Source: Bdellovibrionales bacterium (lineage in GTDB: Bacteria; Bdellovibrionota; Bdellovibrionia; Bdellovibrionales; UBA1609). Taken from it: 64,000 nt of DNA. Below, in pieces: positions 35,978 through 43,202 of the stretch. The notes below the pieces were generated by a model. That model did no database searches. It was given only the letters and a program-made list of their open reading frames with translations, and was not told the origin of the DNA. Numbering within the stretch: the first letter of the stretch is position 1; each line of letters begins with the position of its first letter. The stretch is from positions 53,575 through 117,574 of the forward strand of contig JALZUR010000041.1 of assembly GCA_023301025.1 (NCBI GenBank). The letters are read 5' to 3'. A program made the translations under genes and the position numbers.

Positions 35978-37321
35978 TTAATCTTCTAGGTAAGCTTTAA
36001 CAACCTTTCCACCTTCAACCAGTGTTTCAGCTTTAGCCTCAGGCACTCCTGTGGCTGCAATTAGACTTTTAGCGGCAGACTGATGGGTTTCATTAGCATC
36101 TATATCCGCTCCAGCTGTTCCACCCGTTACTGAGTTGATAGCCATAGACTGGTAAAAGTTATTAGACCCTGTTTGTGCAACATCTCCAATCATTCCGCCT
36201 TTTATACCTGGACCAAACGAAAACATAACTGTGTGCGATCCATAATGATGTCGACCACCACGAGTGTTAAATCTTGTATCTCTTCCAAAGATATTTAGCA
36301 TAGAAAAGATAGTCTGATCCTGAATACCGTAAGAGACAAGCGCATCATATAAGCTGTTAATAGTTGTAATTCCATTTGTATGACCCGTAACTTCAGTAGC
36401 CTTTGCAGCGTTATCATCGTGATTGTCTCCACCAAAATTGATACTCAAAGTAACAAGTGGTGTAACTTTTAAAGCTAAAAGTGCTGCTGCAGTTTTCATT
36501 ACATTCTCTTCAGTATCAGAATCTACTGTATTTAATGCTGTTACAAGTTGATCACCCAATTGACGAGCTCGTCCACCAGAAACAATATGTTCATCGACAT
36601 AATTTTTTTGAGCAGGAGTTCCTGTGGCTTTAAGTGTGCTGTAAAGACTATCTACATACTGATCTCTTATAGATCTTGCATTTGTTAAGTTTTGCGAAAG
36701 TGCAGGAAAAAGAGATTTAACACCTGTTGGTAAATACAACTGTTGATTTCTACCTTTAAAAGTCGCAGACACTGCACCAACAGTTTGGGTATTAACATTG
36801 GTATTTCCCGAAGCTGCCATTGATATAGGGCTATCTAGCTGTGTACCCAGAAGTTTACTCATTTCATTAGAAATAACTGAAGGAAGCATCTCAGCACTTG
36901 AACCAACAATTGGTCCAACGTTGCCATTTAAAGTCAAAGCCTGATTGCTTTCATTGTGTGCTACGGCAGTTGTTCTTAAATGAAAAAAGTTAGCTGTTTG
37001 TTTGATATTATTATTTAAATTGTTCCACACACCAGCGGCTTGAAGTGTTTGTGAACCAAGAGTTATATTCTCAGGCGTCTGGTAGGCTGGTGGATGTTCA
37101 TAACCTGTTTTGTAGGTTCCAGGTGCATTTGAGTTCACAGGATCACCGTCTCTGCTGTAGCAGTAAATCATATGCTTTCCAGCAGTTTGTGCCATAGACC
37201 TTCGAGTTAAAAAGTGAATTGGAACACCAGTCAAAAGAGACCTTAAACCAAGTCCACCACCTGAACAAAGAGCCATGATTAAAGCTTCACGTCTTGATAG
37301 TTTGATTTTTTTATTACTCAT
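35978..37321 (-). CDS. Tat-exported DUF1501-like protein, copy 1
   Basis: A 447-residue protein with a twin-arginine signal (LSRREALIMALCSGGG) and probable cleavage after SMAQ. The mature part recalls DUF1501 (alkaline-phosphatase-like) blocks: NFGGDNHDDN, FGRDTRFNTRGGRHHYGSH and FSFGPGIKGGMIGD. The His/Asp-rich blocks suggest a metal site, which is inference. Its ATG overlaps the stop of the haem-site lipoprotein gene (ATGA), so the two are translationally coupled. It is very similar along its length to the protein at 39542-40846. Biochemical function is not established for the family. Confidence 0.78.
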   Translation of the reverse strand: MSNKKIKLSRREALIMALCSGGGLGLRSLLTGVPIHFLTRRSMAQTAGKHMIYCYSRDGDPVNSNAPGTYKTGYEHPPAYQTPENITLGSQTLQAAGVWNNLNNNIKQTANFFHLRTTAVAHNESNQALTLNGNVGPIVGSSAEMLPSVISNEMSKLLGTQLDSPISMAASGNTNVNTQTVGAVSATFKGRNQQLYLPTGVKSLFPALSQNLTNARSIRDQYVDSLYSTLKATGTPAQKNYVDEHIVSGGRARQLGDQLVTALNTVDSDTEENVMKTAAALLALKVTPLVTLSINFGGDNHDDNAAKATEVTGHTNGITTINSLYDALVSYGIQDQTIFSMLNIFGRDTRFNTRGGRHHYGSHTVMFSFGPGIKGGMIGDVAQTGSNNFYQSMAINSVTGGTAGADIDANETHQSAAKSLIAATGVPEAKAETLVEGGKVVKAYLED

Positions 37322-39420
37322 AGCCCAACCCCCGTAAAATCAGGACTTGTACATGCAAATGCAACCACCTGTTTCATTGCATCTTCGTGACTCATTAAAA
37401 GTTGAGATCTCATATCTGAATACACATTACCAATGACACCTCTAAAGGCATCATGCCTAGGGTGACTTGTATTAAGTCCAACCAAGTAGTTTGTAAGAAG
37501 ACCTAAATCTGAAGAAAGATTTGCCTCACTTCCATTAATATACTGACTGCCTTCTGATACTATCAACTCCCCTAAAGCCACACAGATATTTTCTATCCCC
37601 TGTCTTGCAAACGTGTCTAAAGTAAAAGAGTTTACAACATTTAATAAGCCTCTAACTGTTAAATCATCTCCTAAACTGTCGACTAAATCTCTTAATTCTG
37701 TCTCTTCACAAAGACCGCCATCATTATCATAAGCATCTGTAGCAACACCTCTAATAGCCTGAATCTGTCTAAACCTTGAATTTACATTTTGGCAAAAGTG
37801 AGTTTTTCTTAACCTATTAACAAAAAAACCATTGGTAGTAGTAGTTGAAGTTAACTCAGCTCCAGTTATTAAACTTGAAGAGGCAAGCTCTCTATATAAA
37901 GTTTTAAAGTTATAGTTTGAAGCTTGAAAAGCTTGGGTGATTCTTATGTACTCAGGGTCTGTGATCAAACAGTTAGTTGTGTTAAGTGCAACACACATCT
38001 TTTGAACCCACGCTGCCGCAAAATCAGGATGAGTGGCAATAGATGTGCCTAAATCATCAATTGTTGTCATTTGATTGGTATGTCCATCAATTGCAAAAGA
38101 GTTTAAATCATTTGAAAACTCTGAACTAAATTTATATTCATTGTCCATTTTATTTCTAAAAATGTTTCTCATTGGATCCATAAGACGGTGACACTTGTAA
38201 CACTCTGAACTTTGAGGTGCATGAACTTCATCCAAATGCACTAGATTCGCTTGTGGTGTTAAATCAGATGTAGAAAAACTTTTTCCTAATCCTGCAATTA
38301 GAGTTTGATTGATCGTTACTCTAAATTGATTATTAGCGTTTGTTAAATAACTTGATAAAAATGCAGGAGTTGTAAAGTAGCCCACTCTCGGAATGCTAAA
38401 GGTAACAGTTGCATCATTGTTTAGATTTTTATAGTAGTCAAAATTTGTAAATGAAACTTGCTCATTGTCATTTTGTGCAAAGTTTATAAATCTCCAGTCA
38501 TTAAAAGTGGCGGGAACTCTATTTTCAGTTCTATTTAAAAGGGAGTCTGCAGTACCCGAATATAGAACAGGATCGGATCTTCTATCCATCCATGCATAGA
38601 CAACTAAAAGTCCTGTTGTAACAGCAAATCTTTTTGTCGTTGCAATTTCATGAAATGGGCGATCACGTTCAATAATATCCAAAGCAGTTCTAGCAAAAGA
38701 CTCTCTCATATTTTGTCTTGCAATCGGAATTCCACCATTACTTAAAAGACCAACAGCATCTACAAAATCTTGGTTTAAAGCACGATCTAAATAAAACTTT
38801 AACTTACCTTTACCTTCATCAGTATTAGACCATGTATCTATTAAATTTTTTAAACTTTCAACTTTATTGGCCGAAGTTACATAGCCTTGATACTCTTGCT
38901 CAGTTACAGCTCCACCATGAACCAGATACTTTACTTTATTTAAAACAGAATCATCAGAAGAAGCTTTAAAGGCTGTAGGATTTGAGTTTCCACCTCCACC
39001 AGATACGTTAGCCCATGCTTGTATTCCAGCAGTAATTTGATCAATAACATCACTTCCAAAACCATTGTGACCATTCCCTAAAACAGTTAGCATGTATGAG
39101 CCTTCTGGATTTGTAAGATCAACAAGATTTCTTGCTGTTAATGCATTGTAAGATAAACCTGCATCGTCAACTGCAAATTTAGGATTTTGATCAACCCCAT
39201 GACAACCGGCACAGTTAAAAGTAAGTACAGGATGAAGATGTGTTGAAAAAGCTTGAATATCTTTTTCTAGAGGGGAGGTGTCATCACCATCACCACTGTC
39301 ATCACCAATCCCACCGCCGGGAAGTAGATTTAAAATCGCACTAGTATAAGAAGATGAACAAGCAGTTGTTAAAAATAAAAGCGCAAAAGTTAGCGCAAGA
39401 TTTTTGAATTTGATACTCAT
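37318..39420 (-). CDS. Di-haem-type lipoprotein, copy 1
   Basis: A 700-residue lipoprotein with a classical lipobox LTTAC (Cys21). Two c-type haem motifs are present: CAGCH at 70-74, in a PSCyt1-like N-terminal domain (FNCAGCHG, later AWANVSGG), and CYKCH at about 407-411, followed by MDPMRNIF. The second lies in a DUF1588/DUF1585-like region (SIPRVGYFTTPAFLSS before it). A Gly/Asp-rich spacer lies at about 34-50. It is probably attached to the outer membrane and could carry out electron transfer or a redox reaction; substrate unknown. It overlaps the following DUF1501 gene. Confidence 0.78.
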   Translation of the reverse strand: MSIKFKNLALTFALLFLTTACSSSYTSAILNLLPGGGIGDDSGDGDDTSPLEKDIQAFSTHLHPVLTFNCAGCHGVDQNPKFAVDDAGLSYNALTARNLVDLTNPEGSYMLTVLGNGHNGFGSDVIDQITAGIQAWANVSGGGGNSNPTAFKASSDDSVLNKVKYLVHGGAVTEQEYQGYVTSANKVESLKNLIDTWSNTDEGKGKLKFYLDRALNQDFVDAVGLLSNGGIPIARQNMRESFARTALDIIERDRPFHEIATTKRFAVTTGLLVVYAWMDRRSDPVLYSGTADSLLNRTENRVPATFNDWRFINFAQNDNEQVSFTNFDYYKNLNNDATVTFSIPRVGYFTTPAFLSSYLTNANNQFRVTINQTLIAGLGKSFSTSDLTPQANLVHLDEVHAPQSSECYKCHRLMDPMRNIFRNKMDNEYKFSSEFSNDLNSFAIDGHTNQMTTIDDLGTSIATHPDFAAAWVQKMCVALNTTNCLITDPEYIRITQAFQASNYNFKTLYRELASSSLITGAELTSTTTTNGFFVNRLRKTHFCQNVNSRFRQIQAIRGVATDAYDNDGGLCEETELRDLVDSLGDDLTVRGLLNVVNSFTLDTFARQGIENICVALGELIVSEGSQYINGSEANLSSDLGLLTNYLVGLNTSHPRHDAFRGVIGNVYSDMRSQLLMSHEDAMKQVVAFACTSPDFTGVGL

Positions 39421-39464
39421 AGTAACTTATCGGCATAATAGCCAAATAATAAAGTAAAAATAAA

Positions 39465-39492
39465 AAAAAGCCTCTTATCATAGAGGCTTTTT
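39465..39492. terminator. Bidirectional-type terminator between the two modules
   Basis: A perfect 11-bp stem AAAAAGCCTCT / AGAGGCTTTTT with a six-base loop TATCAT. The T run on the minus strand ends the upstream module (stop at 39542) before the next module starts at 39420. Confidence 0.85.
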
Positions 39493-39541
39493 AACTTAGA
39501 ACTCTTTTAAAAAAGAGGTCTTAAAAATTATTTAAAAATGC

Positions 39542-40846
39542 TTAAGATTTTAGATAGGCATCGACAACTTTACCACCAATAACCATCTCTTCAGCTTTCT
39601 CTTTACTGATACCCATAGCTGCCATTAAACTTTTAGCAGCAGAGTGTAGAGTCCTTCCAGATTCAATATCAGCTCCGTTTGTTCCACCCGTTTGAGAGTT
39701 TATACCCATGGCATTGTATCTGTTATTGTTATCGGCTGCTAAATCACCAATCATTCCGCCTTTTATACCAGGACCAAATGAAAACATCATACTTGCATTG
39801 CCCCAATGATCTCTTCCGCCTCTAGAATTTCTTCTAGTAGTACGTCCAAAAACATTAATTTGCGCAAAAGTTGTCTTATCTTGAATTCCATAAACAGACA
39901 AAGAGTCATATAAAAGATTTATAGAATTAATTGCTGATCTGTGCATATCAACTTCTCGAGTTAAATTACTATCTGTATGGTTATCACCACCAAAATCTAA
40001 ACCAACCATCACTGCTGGAGTAATCTTTAAAGCTAACAATGCAGCTGTCACTCTCATAGCGTTGTCTTGCGAGTTGTTATTAATCTCTTCTAAAGCTTCA
40101 GAAAGTTGAGTTCCCAACTGCCTCGCCTTATTACCAGAAACAATATGCTCATCTAAAAAATTCTTTTGTGCAGTTGACCCAGAGTTCTTTACACTTGTGT
40201 ATAAATCATCAACCATCTGATCTCTAAAAGATCTTGCATTTTGAAGTTCTGGAGTGATTCCAGGAAAAAGACCCTTTACCCCAGTTGGTCGATAAATTTG
40301 TTGATCTCTACCTTGATAGCTTAAAATATCACTATTTATAGCAATAGGGTTTGGAACTTGTGTTCCTAAAGTTTTACTTGTCTCGTATGAAATAGCTGAA
40401 GGAATCATTTCTGTTCCTCTTCCTAGAGGGGATTGAACACCACCAGAAGCTGTTAACACCGCTCTTTGCTCATTGTGTGAGTTAGTACCTGATCTTAAGT
40501 GAAAGAAATTGGCATTAGCTTTAATTCCGTCTCTTAGGTCATTCCAAACATCAGCTGCTTGGTGTGTTTGGTCACCAATTGTCATATTCACTGGGTTACT
40601 AAAAGCACCAGCATGCTGGTAGTTTGCTTTGTAAGTTCCAGGAATGTTAGCATTTACTGGATCTGATGAACGTCTTGAACTAAAGACCAAGAAGTTTTCA
40701 TTTGCAGCTTGTGCCATTGATCTTTTAGTTAGAAAGTGGATCGGAACACCAGTAAGTAGAGCTCTAAGTCCAATCCCACCACCAGAGGCTAAAGCTAGCA
40801 TTAGTATTTCACGTCTAGATAGTTTTGTTTTATTATTATTACTCAT
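39542..40846 (-). CDS. Tat-exported DUF1501-like protein, copy 2
   Basis: A 434-residue paralogue of the protein at 35978-37321. It has the same twin-arginine signal (LSRREILMLALASGGG), the same GVPIHFLT and RSMAQ segment, then GLDFGGDNHTDSN, FGRTTRRNSRGGRDHWG and FSFGPGIKGGMIGD. Here the block GGRDHWG is closer to the family consensus than GGRHHYG in copy 1. It ends in the shared helix SAAKSLMAAMGI and GGKVVDAYL. Its start overlaps the preceding lipoprotein gene by ATGA. It is the last gene before the terminator at 39465-39492. Confidence 0.78.
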   Translation of the reverse strand: MSNNNKTKLSRREILMLALASGGGIGLRALLTGVPIHFLTKRSMAQAANENFLVFSSRRSSDPVNANIPGTYKANYQHAGAFSNPVNMTIGDQTHQAADVWNDLRDGIKANANFFHLRSGTNSHNEQRAVLTASGGVQSPLGRGTEMIPSAISYETSKTLGTQVPNPIAINSDILSYQGRDQQIYRPTGVKGLFPGITPELQNARSFRDQMVDDLYTSVKNSGSTAQKNFLDEHIVSGNKARQLGTQLSEALEEINNNSQDNAMRVTAALLALKITPAVMVGLDFGGDNHTDSNLTREVDMHRSAINSINLLYDSLSVYGIQDKTTFAQINVFGRTTRRNSRGGRDHWGNASMMFSFGPGIKGGMIGDLAADNNNRYNAMGINSQTGGTNGADIESGRTLHSAAKSLMAAMGISKEKAEEMVIGGKVVDAYLKS

Positions 40847-42942
40847 AGTCCTACTCCTATAAAATCAGGTGTGGTGCAACCAAAGGCGATGGCCTGTCTC
40901 ATGGAGTCACCGAAATTAAAGTCTAATTGTTCATTTGAATTAACGTATACAGCTTTAACTGCTTGTCTTACTTGTGCATATCTTGGGTTACTTGGCGGAA
41001 GTCCCACTAAGTACTGTGTGATAAGGTCAAAGCTTTCTTCAATATCATCAGCGCTGTTAGATATATAATCAGATCCTGCGCGTACAATGATGTCACCTAA
41101 ACCGTAGCAAGCTGTATCAATTGTTTGTCTAGCAAAAGTATCTAAAGTGAATGAATTTACAACGTCTACTTCACCTCTTACGGTAATATCATCACCGAGG
41201 CTTTCAATAGCATCTTCAATAGTGTCGTTACTACAAATTGAATTTCCGTTATCAAAAGTGTCTACTGCAACACCCCTAGCTGCTTGCATCTGTCTTAGAC
41301 GTGCACCAACACTTTGACAAAACGATGTGCCTCTCACTCTATTCACGACATAACCGTTTGTAAGTACTGTTGTTGTTGCCTCAGCCGCAGTCACTAAAGG
41401 TGATGAAGCTATTTCGCGGTAAAGAGTTTTAAAGTCAAAGTCTGAACGCTGAAATCTTTGAGCAATTCTTTGAACCTCAGGATCTCTTGAAATACATCTT
41501 GAGCTGTTAAATGCTATGCAAAGTTTCTGTACCCATGCACTTGCAAAATCAGGGTGCGTAGCTATTGCTTCACCAAAATCAGAAAGGTTTCTCATCTCCA
41601 TTGTTTTTCCAAAGAAAGCGAAAGAAGATAGATCGTTAGAAAACTCTGAATCAAATCTGTATTCATTGTTCATTTTATTTCTAAAAATATTTCTCATAGG
41701 ATCCATACTGATGTGGCACTCATAACACTCAGAGTTCTCTGGAGCATGCTCATCATCCATATGTACAGCATTTGGTTGAGGTGTATTATCAACAGGTGAG
41801 AATGTTTTACCAAGTCCACCAATCAAGGCTTGGTTAACAGTTACACGGTATTGGTTATCAACATTTGATGGATATTTCGATTGAAAGGCAAGTGTTGAAA
41901 AGTAACCTACTCTTGGAATACTAAACGTTACAGTGTCACCATCACTTAAACCACGGTAGTAGTTAAATAATTCGTTGGCTTCGCCAGCAGTGTTTGTATC
42001 ATCGCTTGGAATCACCTGTTCAGCATCGTTTTGAGCAAAATTTATAAATCTCCAATCATTGTAATCACTTCCTTGATCACGATCATTGATAAGATTTCTA
42101 ATACGAAAGTTATCATTTCCAGGAGTACTTCTTCTATCTTGGTAAGCATAACCCATTAAAAGTACTGAGTTTACAGCAAAACGTGTTGTTGTTGCTACTT
42201 CAGTAAATGGACGATTAGAATTAATAATGTCCAAAGCTGTTCTTGCGAACGACTCTCTCATACTTCCATTTAACTCTACAACGTTTCCGTTATCAAAAAG
42301 TTCAGTGGAATCAGTTGTATCTTGATGTAAAGATCTACTTAAGAAAAACTTAATCTTCTCTTGTCCTTCAACTGATGTAGACCAATTATCAACAAGACCC
42401 TTTAAAGCTTCTTGCTTATCACTGGATGCTAGGTAGGCTTGATACTCTTGATCTGTTACAGCACCACCATGAACTAAGGATTTAACCTTAGCTAAAACCG
42501 TTGAATCATCAGCACCTTTAAAGTTAATCGGAGTTCCACCACCAGGAGTTTGTTCTTTATAGTTGTTTACAACTCTAGCCCACTCTTCGATTCCAGCCTG
42601 GATTTGGTCTATAACAGCACCTCTTATTTCACTATGACCATCATCTAACTTCTTAATCATATAAGAAGATAAAGGACTCTCTAGATCTACTAGACTTGTG
42701 CGTTCGATTTCATCGAAAGCAAAAGCTACATCACTTACAGCAAAAAGAGGCTGTTGATTGTTCCCATGACAAGTAGCACAGTTCTGCTCCAAGATAGGAT
42801 GAAGATTGTCAGAAAAAGCCTTCTGGGAAGCTGCATCTATACTTGAGTTGCTGCTCGAATATGGAGACGAGCACGCATTGTAAGATGAGACCATAAAGCC
42901 TATACCAATAATACCGATTAGTTTTATTATTTTTTTATCCAT
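40843..42942 (-). CDS. Di-haem-type lipoprotein, copy 2
   Basis: A 699-residue paralogue of the protein at 37318-39420. Lipobox-like SYNAC places the lipid Cys at 24. Haem motifs are CATCH (55-59) and CYECH (about 407-411), each in the same surroundings as copy 1 (LHPILEQNC; then HISMDPMRNIFRNKM). SIPRVGYFSTLAF precedes the second haem region. It ends CTTPDFIGVGL. The module is led by no canonical ribosome-binding site, only the leader shared with copy 1. Like copy 1, it is a putative outer-membrane-attached c-type redox protein of unknown substrate. Confidence 0.78.
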   Translation of the reverse strand: MDKKIIKLIGIIGIGFMVSSYNACSSPYSSSNSSIDAASQKAFSDNLHPILEQNCATCHGNNQQPLFAVSDVAFAFDEIERTSLVDLESPLSSYMIKKLDDGHSEIRGAVIDQIQAGIEEWARVVNNYKEQTPGGGTPINFKGADDSTVLAKVKSLVHGGAVTDQEYQAYLASSDKQEALKGLVDNWSTSVEGQEKIKFFLSRSLHQDTTDSTELFDNGNVVELNGSMRESFARTALDIINSNRPFTEVATTTRFAVNSVLLMGYAYQDRRSTPGNDNFRIRNLINDRDQGSDYNDWRFINFAQNDAEQVIPSDDTNTAGEANELFNYYRGLSDGDTVTFSIPRVGYFSTLAFQSKYPSNVDNQYRVTVNQALIGGLGKTFSPVDNTPQPNAVHMDDEHAPENSECYECHISMDPMRNIFRNKMNNEYRFDSEFSNDLSSFAFFGKTMEMRNLSDFGEAIATHPDFASAWVQKLCIAFNSSRCISRDPEVQRIAQRFQRSDFDFKTLYREIASSPLVTAAEATTTVLTNGYVVNRVRGTSFCQSVGARLRQMQAARGVAVDTFDNGNSICSNDTIEDAIESLGDDITVRGEVDVVNSFTLDTFARQTIDTACYGLGDIIVRAGSDYISNSADDIEESFDLITQYLVGLPPSNPRYAQVRQAVKAVYVNSNEQLDFNFGDSMRQAIAFGCTTPDFIGVGL

Positions 42943-43141
42943 GTTAACTTTTCGGCTTAATGAATTAGTCCTAAAGTTTAGCTCTTGTTTATTTATTTTT
43001 TTTTATAAAAACGACACAAAGCCAAACAAATAGTGTATCAAAATAAGACTTGTAAGCTGAATTCACTACAAAAGTGTTGCACTAAGAACATCGGTTATAA
43101 AAGCTTTCAAAATGTAAAAATCTTAATTTTATCGTCAAAAC

Positions 43142-43172
43142 AAAAAAACCCAGGTATGAAAACCTGGTTTTG
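43142..43172 (-). terminator. Terminator after the propeller lipoprotein gene
   Basis: CCAGGT and ACCTGG form a six-base-pair stem with a six-base loop and A/T-rich flanks; the minus strand continues into a run of seven T residues. It lies about 30 bases beyond the stop at 43203. Confidence 0.7.
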
Positions 43173-43202
43173 TAAATTTATTAATATTAGGAATAAAATT
43201 AT

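Larger units (their letters stand above)
35978..42942 (-). repeat. Tandem duplication of a two-gene haem lipoprotein/DUF1501 module
   Basis: Two consecutive modules of about 3.4 kb (37318-39420 with 35978-37321, and 40843-42942 with 39542-40846) have the same gene order, the same ATGA overlap, matching protein ends (PDFTGVGL and PDFIGVGL) and related leaders: the sequence just before each first ATG reads ATTATGCCGATAAGTTACT and ATTAAGCCGAAAAGTTAAC. A terminator separates them. The proteins have diverged clearly, so the duplication is old. Confidence 0.85.
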
